A stretch of DNA of 64,000 nucleotides from Enterobacteriaceae bacterium UBA5654 (GTDB taxonomy: Bacteria > Pseudomonadota > Gammaproteobacteria > Enterobacterales > Enterobacteriaceae). Below are positions 1 to 9,339 of this stretch, in pieces. Position 1 is the stretch's first letter, and every line of letters starts with the position of its first letter. The notes below the pieces were generated by a model. That model saw only the letters and a list, made by a program, of their open reading frames with translations. It was not told the DNA's origin and made no database searches. The stretch spans positions 11,924 through 75,923 of the forward strand of contig DIJC01000021.1 of assembly GCA_002421005.1 (NCBI GenBank), read 5' to 3'. A program made the position numbers and the translations under genes.

Positions 1-18
1 TCGCAGGCCACTAATATT

Positions 19-43
19 CCCCGGTGGCATTGCACCACCGGGG
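19..43 (-). terminator. Hairpin downstream of hldE
   Basis: A perfect 9-bp stem (CCCCGGTGG/CCACCGGGG) with a 7-nt loop lies 14 bases beyond the hldE stop codon. On the minus strand it is followed by AATATTAG, a poor U-tract, so termination may be inefficient. Confidence 0.6.
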
Positions 44-56
44 ATGTGCAGCCCAC

Positions 57-1490
57 TTACTTCTGGCTGTCTTTCTGGATTTTGCGGATGATATTCGTCG
101 TTGAGCAGCCGTCTTCAAAGTTCAGCACCAGCACGTCGCCGCCGTTGGCCCACACTTCTTTGCTGCCCGCGATATCTTCCGGCTTGTAATCGCCGCCTTT
201 TACCAGCAGATCCGGCAATACTCCGGCGATCAGGCGCTGCGGAGTGTCCTCTTCAAACGAGACGACCCAGTCCACCGCTTCCAGCGCGCCGAGTACGATC
301 ATTCGCTGCTCCAGCGGGTTGACCGGGCGGGAATCGCCCTTCAGCCGTTTCGTCGAAGCGTCGCTGTTCACCGCCACAATCAGCCGATCCCCCAGCTTGC
401 GGGCGTTAGCGAGATAAGAGACGTGCCCCGCGTGGAGGATGTCGAACACGCCGTTGGTCATCACCACTTTCTCGCCGCGCTTGCGGGCTGCCGCTACCGC
501 GTCCTGTAGCTCGGCTTCATCCATCACGCCAAAGCCGGTTTCGGCGCGGCCACGTACCGCGTTTTCCAGCTCGATCGGCGAAACGGTTGAGGTGCCGAGT
601 TTACCCACTACCACGCCCGCTGCCGCGTTGGCAAAGTAGCAGGCTTCTTCCAGCGAATTTCCCGCTGCCAGCGTGGCCGCCAGCACGCCAATCACCGTAT
701 CGCCCGCGCCGGTGACGTCATAAACTTCCTGCGCCTGGGTAGGCATATGCAGCGGCTCTTTGCCCGGTTGCAACAGCGTCATGCCCTGCTCGGAGCGCGT
801 AACCAGCAGTGCGGAGAGATCGAAATCAGCAATAATTTTCATCCCGCGCGCCACCAGCTCGTCTTCGCTCTGGCATTTGCCCGCCACCGCTTCAAACTCT
901 GACAGATTAGGCGTCAGCAGCGTCGCGCCGCGATAGCGTTCAAAATCGGTTCCTTTCGGGTCGATCAGCACCGGCACACCCGCGTTGCGTGCCAGGGTGA
1001 TCATCTGCTGGACGCTGGTCAGCGCGCCTTTCGCGTAGTCGGAAAGTACCAGTGCGCCTACGTGTCCCAGCGCCTGCTGAATACGATCGTGCATTGGCTG
1101 CGGATCGACTCCGGCAAAGCCCTCTTCGAAATCAAGGCGGATCAGTTGCTGATTACGCGACAGCACGCGCAGCTTGGTGATGGTCGGATGCGTCGGCACG
1201 GAGACAAAATCACACTTCACGTTGACGTCAGCCAGCGATTTACTCAGCGCACGGGCGGCGTCGTCAATGCCGGTCAGCCCGACGAGACGCGATGCTGCGC
1301 CGAGCGAGGCGATGTTCATTGCCACGTTTGCCGCGCCGCCAGGACGCTCCTCAATGGTGTCCACTTTCACCACCGGCACCGGCGCTTCCGGCGAAATACG
1401 GCTGGTGGGGCCGTACCAGTAGCGATCCAGCATCACATCACCGACAACCATCACTTCTGCACGCGTAAATTCTGGCAGCGTTACTTTCAT
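57..1490 (-). CDS. hldE: Bifunctional heptose-7-phosphate kinase / heptose-1-phosphate adenylyltransferase HldE
   Basis: Makes ADP-heptose for the lipopolysaccharide inner core: the N-terminal kinase phosphorylates heptose-7-phosphate at C1, and the C-terminal domain adenylylates heptose-1-phosphate. The 477-residue length matches E. coli HldE. Residues about 1-320 are a PfkB/ribokinase-type domain with the GAGDT anion-hole motif near residue 262. Residues about 340-477 are a nucleotidyltransferase fold with the HAGH signature following GVFDIL. The enzyme is cytosolic. It follows glnE on the same strand, the order seen in E. coli (ygiF-glnE-hldE). Nothing appears damaged. Confidence 0.97.
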   Translation of the reverse strand: MKVTLPEFTRAEVMVVGDVMLDRYWYGPTSRISPEAPVPVVKVDTIEERPGGAANVAMNIASLGAASRLVGLTGIDDAARALSKSLADVNVKCDFVSVPTHPTITKLRVLSRNQQLIRLDFEEGFAGVDPQPMHDRIQQALGHVGALVLSDYAKGALTSVQQMITLARNAGVPVLIDPKGTDFERYRGATLLTPNLSEFEAVAGKCQSEDELVARGMKIIADFDLSALLVTRSEQGMTLLQPGKEPLHMPTQAQEVYDVTGAGDTVIGVLAATLAAGNSLEEACYFANAAAGVVVGKLGTSTVSPIELENAVRGRAETGFGVMDEAELQDAVAAARKRGEKVVMTNGVFDILHAGHVSYLANARKLGDRLIVAVNSDASTKRLKGDSRPVNPLEQRMIVLGALEAVDWVVSFEEDTPQRLIAGVLPDLLVKGGDYKPEDIAGSKEVWANGGDVLVLNFEDGCSTTNIIRKIQKDSQK

Positions 1491-1592
1491 TCCTGTCTCC
1501 TGAGATACCCGTCATCTTTCAGGCTGCGCGGCGGCAGACCAAAGAGGTCAAGGGTAGAGATTTATCAGTCATACCTGTTGCGCGCGATAATA

Positions 1593-4451
1593 TCACACCT
1601 GACCCGATGTGCGCGGTTCAGGCAGCCACTTCTGCCAGCTCGCGCTGACCTGCGCCCGTTCAGCCGCGAAAGCGTTCTGCGCCAGATGACCCGGCAGCTC
1701 CTGAAGCGCCAGATGATGCAGTTCATCGCGCAGCGTGGTGTAAGCGCGGGTTAGCGCCTGTGCTTCCGGCTCATCCATAATGTCGTTCTGCGCCAGCAGT
1801 TCGAGGATGCGCACGTTATCCGACCAGCGGGTCAGCTTCGGTTTTTCATGGGCGTAGCGCAGCACCAGATACTGGGCGATAAACTCGATATCGGTGATCC
1901 CGCCCGCATCGGTTTTGATATCGAAACGATCGCGGTGTTTATTGCCGAGATGCGCGCGCATTTTCTCGCGCATTTCGCGCACGTCGGTTTGCAGCTTTTC
2001 GCCATCGCGCGGCACGCTTAAAATCTCGCGGCGGATAGTCTCAAACCGGCGGTTCAGCAGCGGATCGCCGTACACCGGGCGGGCGCGCACCAGCGCCTGA
2101 TGCTCCCAGGTCCACGCCTCGTTTTGCTGATAGTCGGCGAAGGCGTCGGCCGTTGTCACCAGCATTCCCGCCGCGCCGGAAGGGCGCAGCCGCGCATCCA
2201 CTTCATAAAGAATGCCGGACGAGGTGCGGGTGCTGAAAAGATGCATAATTCGCTGGGCCAGCCGCAGATAAAACTGGCGACCGTCGATTTCCCGTTCGCC
2301 GTCGGTCATCACTTCCATCGGGCAGTCGTGAAGGAATACCAGGTCGAGATCGGAACTGTAGCCCAGCTCCCAGCCGCCGAGTTTGCCGTAGCCAATAACC
2401 GCAAATCCGCGCCCTTCCCGCTCGCGCAAATGGGTAGGCTGACCGTAACGGGCGACCATTTGCGTCCACGCCTGCTGGACGACCGCGTCGATGATCGCCT
2501 CCGCCAGCCAGGTTAAGTGATCGCTCACTTTCATTACCGGCAGCGTACCGGCGATGTCCGCCGCCGCGATGCGCAATAGCTGCGCCTGTTTAAACTGACG
2601 CAGCGCTTCAAGCTGCTGTTCCTCGTCCTCTTCCGGCACGCGCAGCAGATACTGACGCAGTTCATCGCGATAGGCATCGGTGGCAGTCGGCTGGTAAAGG
2701 GTATTGGGATCGAGCAGTTCGTCCAGCAGAAGCGGATAACGTGCAAGCTGACTCGCCACCATCGGTGAGGCGGCGCACAGGGTTATCAGATGCTTGAGCG
2801 CGCCGGGGAATTCGCTTAGCAATTCGATGTAGGTGGTGCGGGTTACAATGCCAGTCAGTAGCGGCGTCAGGCGCGAAAGCGGCACCGGCGCATCGTCGCG
2901 CGAGCACACGTCGCTGAGCAGGTGCGGCATCAGGTGATCCAGCACCTGCCGCCCGCGCGGGCCAATCGTGCGCTTGTCCAGCTCTTTACGGAAGTCGGCG
3001 ATCAGCGCCACCACCCGATGGCGATCGGTGTCGGAGAGATGCGCCAGCACGGGCGTGACGTCCTCTTCCTGCAACGCGTCCTGCCACAGTTCGCGCCACT
3101 GTTCTGACAGCGCCGCCTCCTGCGCTTCGCCTTCATCATCGCCGATAAGCTGATTAAACACCTGGCGCACACGAAGCATATGCCCGCCAAGCGCGGCCTC
3201 CAGCGTTGACCAGTCGGCAACGCCCATTCCCCATGTCAGCCGCGCCCGGTTTAACTCGTCGCCCGGCAGCGTCTGGGTCTGTTCGTCATTAATACTTTGC
3301 AGCAGGTTTTCCAGCCGCCGCAGATAAAGATACGCCTCGCGCAGCGCGGCGGCGTCCTCTTCGGTCAGTAAATGCAGCGCGGCGATCGCCGACAGCGTGG
3401 GCAACAGTGAACGCCGCTGTAGCGACGGCTCGCGCCCGCCGCGAATCAGTTGAAAGACCTGAACGATAAACTCGATTTCACGAATGCCGCCCGCGCCGAG
3501 TTTGATATTGTCTTTCAGGCCGCGACGCCGCACTTCGCGGGCGATCATGCCTTTCATATTGCGCAGCGACTGGATCACGCTGAAGTCGATATAGCGACGG
3601 AAAACAAAAGGCCGCAGCATCGCGCGCAGTTCGCTGGCGTACACGCCGTCGTTATCGCCCATAATCCGCGCTTTCACCATCGCATAGCGCTCCCAGTCGC
3701 GCCCCTGCTCCTGGTAATAATCTTCCAGCGCGGCAAAGCTCAGCACCAGCGGACCGCTATCACCGAAGGGGCGCAGGCGCATATCAACGCGATACACAAA
3801 ACCATCCTGGGTTGGCTGGTCGAGCACTTTGATCAGCCGCTGCCCCAGACGGGTAAAGAACTGCGCGTTATCCAGTTCACGCCGCCCGCCTTGGGTGGAG
3901 CCGTTTTCCGGCCAGGCAAAAATCAGATCGATATCCGAAGAGAAATTCAGCTCGCCGCCACCCAGTTTTCCCATCCCAAGAATGAGCAGCGGCTGCGCTT
4001 CACCCTGCGCGTTGCACGGCGTTCCCCACTCGCGACAGCAGGCGGCATACAGCCAGTCGCGGGCGGCGACGATCAGCGTCTCCGCCAGCACGCTAAGCTG
4101 CGTCAGGGTATTTTCTTCATCGACCAGCATCAGCGTCTGCGCCCAGGCGATGCGCACCAGAATGCGCCGACGGAACAGGCGCAGGGCGTGCATCAACGCG
4201 GCTTCGTCGCTGACCTCTGCCAGCGCCGTCTGTAACCACGCCGCATAGTGTCGCCACTCATCCGCCTGCGGCGGCGTGTTTTGCAGCGATGTCAGCCAGT
4301 CCGGGTGCGCCACCAGCGCCTGCTCTGCAAAATCGCTGAAAGTAAGCACCCACTGCGCCTGCTCGCTAAGCGCGCTCGCGGGAATCGCCTCCGGCAAACG
4401 TTCTGCCACCGTCTGCCAGTGCTGCTGTAGTCGTGAAGAAAGCGGCATCAT
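1593..4451 (-). CDS. glnE: Glutamine synthetase adenylyltransferase/deadenylylase GlnE
   Basis: Adds AMP to, and removes it from, glutamine synthetase subunits in response to PII (GlnB), so it tunes ammonia assimilation. The 952-residue protein has the two expected nucleotidyltransferase domains. Each carries the GKLGG...SSDxDL signature: GMGKLGGGELNFSSDIDL near residue 160 (deadenylylation half) and GYGKLGGWELGYSSDLDL near residue 695 (adenylylation half). The gene lies 21 nt downstream of ygiF and upstream of hldE on the same strand, which suggests co-transcription. Full length, no frameshift. Confidence 0.97.
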   Translation of the reverse strand: MMPLSSRLQQHWQTVAERLPEAIPASALSEQAQWVLTFSDFAEQALVAHPDWLTSLQNTPPQADEWRHYAAWLQTALAEVSDEAALMHALRLFRRRILVRIAWAQTLMLVDEENTLTQLSVLAETLIVAARDWLYAACCREWGTPCNAQGEAQPLLILGMGKLGGGELNFSSDIDLIFAWPENGSTQGGRRELDNAQFFTRLGQRLIKVLDQPTQDGFVYRVDMRLRPFGDSGPLVLSFAALEDYYQEQGRDWERYAMVKARIMGDNDGVYASELRAMLRPFVFRRYIDFSVIQSLRNMKGMIAREVRRRGLKDNIKLGAGGIREIEFIVQVFQLIRGGREPSLQRRSLLPTLSAIAALHLLTEEDAAALREAYLYLRRLENLLQSINDEQTQTLPGDELNRARLTWGMGVADWSTLEAALGGHMLRVRQVFNQLIGDDEGEAQEAALSEQWRELWQDALQEEDVTPVLAHLSDTDRHRVVALIADFRKELDKRTIGPRGRQVLDHLMPHLLSDVCSRDDAPVPLSRLTPLLTGIVTRTTYIELLSEFPGALKHLITLCAASPMVASQLARYPLLLDELLDPNTLYQPTATDAYRDELRQYLLRVPEEDEEQQLEALRQFKQAQLLRIAAADIAGTLPVMKVSDHLTWLAEAIIDAVVQQAWTQMVARYGQPTHLREREGRGFAVIGYGKLGGWELGYSSDLDLVFLHDCPMEVMTDGEREIDGRQFYLRLAQRIMHLFSTRTSSGILYEVDARLRPSGAAGMLVTTADAFADYQQNEAWTWEHQALVRARPVYGDPLLNRRFETIRREILSVPRDGEKLQTDVREMREKMRAHLGNKHRDRFDIKTDAGGITDIEFIAQYLVLRYAHEKPKLTRWSDNVRILELLAQNDIMDEPEAQALTRAYTTLRDELHHLALQELPGHLAQNAFAAERAQVSASWQKWLPEPRTSGQV

Positions 4452-4472
4452 CGGAAAAGTCCTTTGCCTGAA

Positions 4473-5774
4473 TTATTGTTTGCCGCTGTGCAACCAGAAC
4501 GGCTTCATCGCCAGCGCTTCATTACGGAAATGTTCGATTTCAATATGCTGGCGGGTTTTGATGGCGTGCTTAAGTCCCTGCCAGTTTTCCAGCCAGGCCT
4601 CGGCGACGACGGTGTCGTAATATCCCGCCAGCAGCATCACGCTGTCGATATCACGTCCCAGTCGCGGAAGCTGATCGGCATAGCTGTCGCCGAGCGGATA
4701 AGCAAAGGTTTTCCGCAGTTCCGCAGCGTGGCGCGAGAGCGCGATATCGCCGTAACGCTTAAATGAATCGGCGAATTTGGCCTGCGCTTTCGCATCGAGG
4801 AACGGCTGCCAGCCCCGCGCGATCAGCCACTCGGTGAGCACTAATTTTGCCAGCGAAAGCGGGGTGCTGCTGGCGGCGGTTTCGGCTGAAACATCGGACG
4901 CCAGCGTCGCCTCGGAGAGGGTCAGTAAATCACGTAAGCGAGCGCTCGCTTTACGCGGTACAATCCCGCCGAAAAGGGTCAGGGTATGGCGGATCAAACT
5001 CATGGCATCCTGCACGCCTGCTTTCGCCGCGGCATTACCGCGCACCCACAGCTCTTCATGATGCTGCCAGTGGGCCAGCGCCATTTCCAACGCCGCCTCA
5101 AAACCCTGCTCCACGCTGGCCTTCGGCGGTAGCCTCAGGATGGTCAACGGTTTTAACTGCCGTGGCTCATTGCCCTGCGCCAGATGATAACCGCGCGCGG
5201 CTTTGCTCAGGCTCCCCTGACGCAGCACGTCAAGATTCACCAGCTGGCGCGCCAGCTTCAGCACGTCCTGCGTTTCGCCGGAAAGCAGTTCCAGCTCCAG
5301 CTCGCACACAGGCTCCTGGAATTCACCGGCTTTCACCTCGCCGCGATCCAGCGCGATTTCAATCCGGCTTTGCCCCACATCCACCAGCCACTTCTCGCGG
5401 GAAAAATCGGTGCTGAACAGCGGCTTCACCCGCGCGGCTAAATCCGCAGGCAGTTCGCCCTGCGGCCAGACTTCGGCAGGAAAGCGCGCCAGATCCAGTT
5501 CCGGCTGACTGAGTTCAACATTGTACTCCGGGCGCTGGTGCAGTCCGCCCACCACGCGTCCGGCAACTTTGAGGGTCATTTCGTAACGACCCTCGTTACC
5601 GCGAATGCGCAGCCCCATATCGTGCTGACGCAGCCAGTTATCGTCGGTTTCGTAGTAAATATTAAGCAACGGAGTCGCGGCAACATGCTCCGCCGGTAAC
5701 GTGTTGAGGTGGCTACGCAGCGTTTCAACGCCGTCCTGATTCACAATAAATTTTAATTCGATTTCTTGAGCCAT
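4473..5774 (-). CDS. ygiF: Inorganic triphosphatase YgiF (CYTH-CHAD)
   Basis: Homologue of the E. coli triphosphate tunnel metalloenzyme that hydrolyses inorganic tripolyphosphate. The N-terminal CYTH domain (residues about 1-200) opens with the ExExK signature as EIELKF. The C-terminal half (about 220-433) is a CHAD domain, a helical bundle rich in histidine and basic residues and proposed to bind polyphosphate. The gene is first in the ygiF-glnE-hldE direction and is divergent from ygiM across a 230-nt intergenic region. The family assignment is firm; the physiological substrate is known only from the E. coli protein. Confidence 0.95.
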   Translation of the reverse strand: MAQEIELKFIVNQDGVETLRSHLNTLPAEHVAATPLLNIYYETDDNWLRQHDMGLRIRGNEGRYEMTLKVAGRVVGGLHQRPEYNVELSQPELDLARFPAEVWPQGELPADLAARVKPLFSTDFSREKWLVDVGQSRIEIALDRGEVKAGEFQEPVCELELELLSGETQDVLKLARQLVNLDVLRQGSLSKAARGYHLAQGNEPRQLKPLTILRLPPKASVEQGFEAALEMALAHWQHHEELWVRGNAAAKAGVQDAMSLIRHTLTLFGGIVPRKASARLRDLLTLSEATLASDVSAETAASSTPLSLAKLVLTEWLIARGWQPFLDAKAQAKFADSFKRYGDIALSRHAAELRKTFAYPLGDSYADQLPRLGRDIDSVMLLAGYYDTVVAEAWLENWQGLKHAIKTRQHIEIEHFRNEALAMKPFWLHSGKQ

Positions 5775-5850
5775 AGCTGAATTCTTAAGGTTGAGTTATT
5801 ACAAACGGCGATTTTGGCGAACTTACTCACATCTTTTTTGTCAGTAGATA

Positions 5851-5869
5851 GTATTTTGCGGCAAAATAC
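5851..5869. promoter_or_regulatory. Perfect inverted repeat between ygiF and ygiM
   Basis: GTATTTTGC-G-GCAAAATAC, 9-bp arms around one base, lies in the divergent ygiF/ygiM intergenic region about 77 nt upstream of the ygiF start. It has no adjacent U-tract, so it looks more like a protein-binding site than a terminator. No regulator is known to me for this site. Confidence 0.4.
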
Positions 5870-6004
5870 CATGCAACACGCGCGTTGAAGGGCAGAAAAG
5901 TTTGGCTTCCCGACCCGGATGATTCCGATTGCTGCAAAAGCCATTGCGTCGTCAGACTGTTGCCACGACATTCGTTCCACTTCTATGACAATAACGATGA
6001 TCTA

Positions 6005-6625
6005 ATGCCAAAATTACGCCTGATTGGATTAACTTTACTTGCGCTTAGCGCATCCTCCCTGGTTCATGCCGAAGAAAAGCGTTACGTTTCTGATGAACTG
6101 AATACCTGGGTTCGCAGCGGACCCGGCGATAATTACCGTCTCGTTGGCACCGTGAATGCTGGCGAAGAAGTTACCCTGCTCCAGAGCGACGCGGGCACCA
6201 GCTACGGTCAGGTGCGCGACAGCAGCGGTCGTACCGCCTGGATCCCGCTAAAAGAGCTGAATACCGAGCCGAGCCTGCGCTCGCGCGTGCCGGATCTCGA
6301 AAACCAGGTTAAAACGCTGACCGATAAACTTAACGGTATCGACACCACCTGGAATCAGCGCACCGCAGAAATGCAGCAGAAAGTAGCGCAGAGCGACAGC
6401 GTTATTAACGGCCTGAAAGATGAAAACCAGAAGCTTAAGAATGAACTGATCGTGGCGCAGAAGAAAGTCAGCGCCGCGAATCTCCAGCTTGATGACAAAC
6501 AGCGCACCATCATTATGCAGTGGTTTATGTATGGCGGCGGCGTGCTGGGTGCCGGGCTGATTCTGGGGCTGGTGCTGCCGCATATGATCCCGACCCGCAA
6601 GCGTAAAGACCGCTGGATGAATTAA
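6005..6625 (+). CDS. ygiM: SH3 domain membrane protein YgiM
   Basis: Homologue of E. coli YgiM, an envelope protein of uncertain role (TIGR04211, SH3 domain protein). The ATG at 6005 is chosen because it gives a clean signal peptide, with a hydrophobic stretch ending SLVHA-EE at residue 22. A bacterial SH3 domain follows (residues about 25-90), then a predicted coiled coil (about 90-165). One transmembrane helix near residues 170-195 is followed by the basic cytosolic tail PTRKRKDRW. An in-frame start at 5885 would bury the signal peptide and is unlikely. cca follows 69 nt downstream. Confidence 0.93.
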   Translation: MPKLRLIGLTLLALSASSLVHAEEKRYVSDELNTWVRSGPGDNYRLVGTVNAGEEVTLLQSDAGTSYGQVRDSSGRTAWIPLKELNTEPSLRSRVPDLENQVKTLTDKLNGIDTTWNQRTAEMQQKVAQSDSVINGLKDENQKLKNELIVAQKKVSAANLQLDDKQRTIIMQWFMYGGGVLGAGLILGLVLPHMIPTRKRKDRWMN

Positions 6626-6694
6626 GCCGGATTCGCCTTCTTCCTGACACTTACGTATGATTTATGGATAGCGATTATTTCAGGAGAGCGGTAG

Positions 6695-7936
6695 GTGAAG
6701 AGTTATCTGGTCGGTGGGGCTGTCAGGGATACGTTATTAGGGCTGCCGATCAAAGACCGGGACTGGGTCGTGGTTGGCGCGACGCCGCAACAAATGCTCG
6801 ACGCGGGCTACCTTCAGGTAGGCCGCGATTTCCCCGTGTTTCTCCACCCTGAAAGCCGTGAAGAGTATGCGCTGGCGCGTACCGAGCGCAAATCAGGCCC
6901 CGGCTATACCGGCTTTACCTGCTACGCCGCACCGGACGTCACGCTTGAGCAGGATCTCCTGCGCCGCGATTTAACCATCAACGCTATCGCGATGGCTCCT
7001 GACGGTCAGCTTATCGATCCCTGCCACGGGCGCGATGACCTGCGTCAGCGCCTGCTGCGCCACGTCTCACCCGCGTTTAATGAAGATCCGCTGCGCGTGC
7101 TGCGCGTGGCGCGTTTTGCCGCGCGCTATGCGCATTTAAGTTTTCGCATTGCGGATGAAACCCTGGCGTTGATGCGCGACATGACCGCCGCCGGGGAGCT
7201 TGAATATCTGACCCCGGAACGAGTCTGGAAAGAGACGGAAAGCGCGCTTGGCACCCGTAATCCGCAGGTTTATTTTCAGGTGCTTCGCGACTGTGGTGCG
7301 CTGAAGGTGCTGTTCCCTGAACTGGATGTGCTGTACGGCGTTCCGGCACCGGCAAAATGGCACCCGGAAATCGACACCGGCGTTCACACGTTAATGACGC
7401 TCTCAATGGCGGCGATGCTTAGCCCGGATATTGACGTGCGTTTCGCAACCCTGTGCCACGACCTTGGTAAAGGACTGACGCCTGAAGCGCTGTGGCCGCG
7501 TCACCACGGTCACGGTCCGGCGGGCGTCTTGCTGGTTAATAAGCTGTGCCAGCGTCTGCGCGTGCCGAATGAAATCCGCGATCTGGCGAAGCTGGTGGCG
7601 GAATATCACGACCTGATCCACACCTTTCCCCTGCTGCAACCCAAAACGATCGTCAAGCTGTTCGACGCCATCGACGCCTGGCGTAAACCGCAGCGCGTGG
7701 AACAAATCGCGCTGACCAGCGAGGCCGATGTGCGCGGACGCGCCGGGTTTGAAGGCAATGATTATCCGCAGGGACGCCAGCTGCGTGCCGCGTGGGAAGT
7801 GGCCCGCGCCGTGCCGGTCAGTGAAGTGGTTAAAGCAGGATTTACCGGGCCAGAAATTCGCGAAGAGCTGACGCGACGCCGCATTCAGGCCGTCGCACAG
7901 TGGAAGAGTAAAAACTGCCCCCAGCCGGAAGGCTGA
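6695..7936 (+). CDS. cca: Multifunctional CCA-adding enzyme with HD phosphohydrolase
   Basis: Adds and repairs the 3' CCA end of tRNAs without a template. The gammaproteobacterial form also carries phosphatase, 2'-phosphodiesterase and 2',3'-cyclic phosphodiesterase activity. The 413-residue protein begins with GTG, preceded by AGGAGAG. The class II nucleotidyltransferase domain shows GGAVRD near the N-terminus and the catalytic DRD (KDRDW). A C-terminal HD domain is visible as HTLMTLSMAAML followed by ATLCHDLGK. Length and sequence match E. coli Cca. The next gene, uppP, converges on it with a 10-nt gap. Confidence 0.97.
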   Translation: MKSYLVGGAVRDTLLGLPIKDRDWVVVGATPQQMLDAGYLQVGRDFPVFLHPESREEYALARTERKSGPGYTGFTCYAAPDVTLEQDLLRRDLTINAIAMAPDGQLIDPCHGRDDLRQRLLRHVSPAFNEDPLRVLRVARFAARYAHLSFRIADETLALMRDMTAAGELEYLTPERVWKETESALGTRNPQVYFQVLRDCGALKVLFPELDVLYGVPAPAKWHPEIDTGVHTLMTLSMAAMLSPDIDVRFATLCHDLGKGLTPEALWPRHHGHGPAGVLLVNKLCQRLRVPNEIRDLAKLVAEYHDLIHTFPLLQPKTIVKLFDAIDAWRKPQRVEQIALTSEADVRGRAGFEGNDYPQGRQLRAAWEVARAVPVSEVVKAGFTGPEIREELTRRRIQAVAQWKSKNCPQPEG

Positions 7937-7946
7937 GGGCAACAAC

Positions 7947-8771
7947 TCACATAAAGACGGCGTAAACCGCTGCCGCGACGATAAAGCGGTAGATCGCAAA
8001 CGGGATAAACGAAATCCGTTTGATGATATGCAGGAAGGTTTTAATCGCGATAAGCGCTACAACAAACGCGGTGATGAAACCCACGGCAAACATCGGGATG
8101 TCCGCCACGGAAAGGAAACCGATGCTCTTATAGAGATCCAGCGCGGTCGCCCCCATCATCATTGGCACCGCCAGCAGGAAGGAGAACTCTGAGGCCGCGT
8201 AACGGCTGACGCCCATCAACATCCCGCCGGAAATCGTCGCCCCGGAGCGTGAAAATCCCGGCCACAGCGCCAGGCACTGAAAGCAGCCAATCATAAACGC
8301 CTGACGATACGTCATATCATCCACACCCACCGCACGCGGCTCTTTCGGCTTCAGACACTCGGCGGCAATCAGCAGGAAACCACCCACCACCAGCGCATAC
8401 ATCACGTTAATCGGGTTAAACAGCGATTTGATGACATCGTGGAATACCAGCCCCAGCACGACCGCCGGAACCATCCCCAGAAGAATATGGATGAGCGTCA
8501 GGCGACCTTTGCCGGTGCCTTCATGCGGCTGCGGGCGGCGACCAAAATGAATGCCGATCAGACCAAACAGCCGACGCCAGAACATCACGACCACCGCCAG
8601 AATCGAGCCTAACTGGATCACCACCTCAAATGTTTTTGCCGTTTCGCCTTCAAAACCCAGCAAATGTCCGACGATAATCATATGGCCAGTGCTGGAAACA
8701 GGCAAAAATTCTGTCAATCCTTCGACCACACCCAGTATCGCCGCAATCAGCAGGGAGTGCATATCGCTCAT
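7947..8771 (-). CDS. uppP: Undecaprenyl-diphosphate phosphatase UppP (BacA)
   Basis: Integral membrane enzyme that dephosphorylates undecaprenyl diphosphate to regenerate the lipid carrier for peptidoglycan and other wall polymers; extra copies give bacitracin resistance. The 274-residue sequence is almost wholly hydrophobic helices. It carries both family signatures: EFLPVSSTGH near residues 20-30, and PGFSRSGATISGG near residue 170. The predicted active site is formed by the two re-entrant segments holding these motifs. It is transcribed alone, convergent with cca. Confidence 0.97.
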   Translation of the reverse strand: MSDMHSLLIAAILGVVEGLTEFLPVSSTGHMIIVGHLLGFEGETAKTFEVVIQLGSILAVVVMFWRRLFGLIGIHFGRRPQPHEGTGKGRLTLIHILLGMVPAVVLGLVFHDVIKSLFNPINVMYALVVGGFLLIAAECLKPKEPRAVGVDDMTYRQAFMIGCFQCLALWPGFSRSGATISGGMLMGVSRYAASEFSFLLAVPMMMGATALDLYKSIGFLSVADIPMFAVGFITAFVVALIAIKTFLHIIKRISFIPFAIYRFIVAAAVYAVFM

Positions 8772-8872
8772 CAGGTAAACCCCTAAAAGATAAATGAATA
8801 AAAAATTAAAGATAATCCCGCATTATGACCAACATTCTCGCGTTGGGTTTAATCATACTGTATTTAAATGTT

Positions 8873-9232
8873 TTATTTAGGACTATTGCCACGCTCAATG
8901 ATTACGCCAACGCTGCGCGCGCGGGCGACTGCGCCGGGCTTGCTGACTTTGATCCGCACCCACGGTGAGGGGAAGCGCTTAAGGAGCAGATCGGCAACCT
9001 CTTCCGCCACGCGTTCCACCAGCGCAAAACGTCCGCCTTCGACGTGACTGACGACCAGTTCGCTGACGTCGGCGTAGCTCAGGCAGTCTGCAACGTCATC
9101 GCTGGCTGCTGCTTTGCGGTTATCCCACGCCATTTCGATATCGAACATGAGCTGTTGTTCGATAGTTTGTTCCCAGTCATAAACTCCAATAGTGGTGATT
9201 ACCGAAAGTTGCTCTATAAATACAATATCCAT
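8873..9232 (-). CDS. folB: Dihydroneopterin aldolase/epimerase FolB
   Basis: Converts 7,8-dihydroneopterin to 6-hydroxymethyl-dihydropterin and glycolaldehyde in folate synthesis, and can epimerise the substrate. The sequence begins MDIVFIEQL like the E. coli enzyme, and the catalytic lysine lies in VRIKVSKPGAV. Two ATG codons are adjacent (9235 and 9232); the second is preferred because it sits 5 nt from the AGG of the ribosome-binding site and the first only 2 nt. Divergent from plsY with a 107-nt gap, as in E. coli. Confidence 0.96.
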   Translation of the reverse strand: MDIVFIEQLSVITTIGVYDWEQTIEQQLMFDIEMAWDNRKAAASDDVADCLSYADVSELVVSHVEGGRFALVERVAEEVADLLLKRFPSPWVRIKVSKPGAVARARSVGVIIERGNSPK

Positions 9233-9339
9233 CATGACCTGCCTGCTTTTTAGCTAAACCGGATACCACTTCCGGCGAATTATGCGTATTATCCACAGAT
9301 GCAGAGAATAAACCGATTTTTTCTAAACGGAACAGCGTT

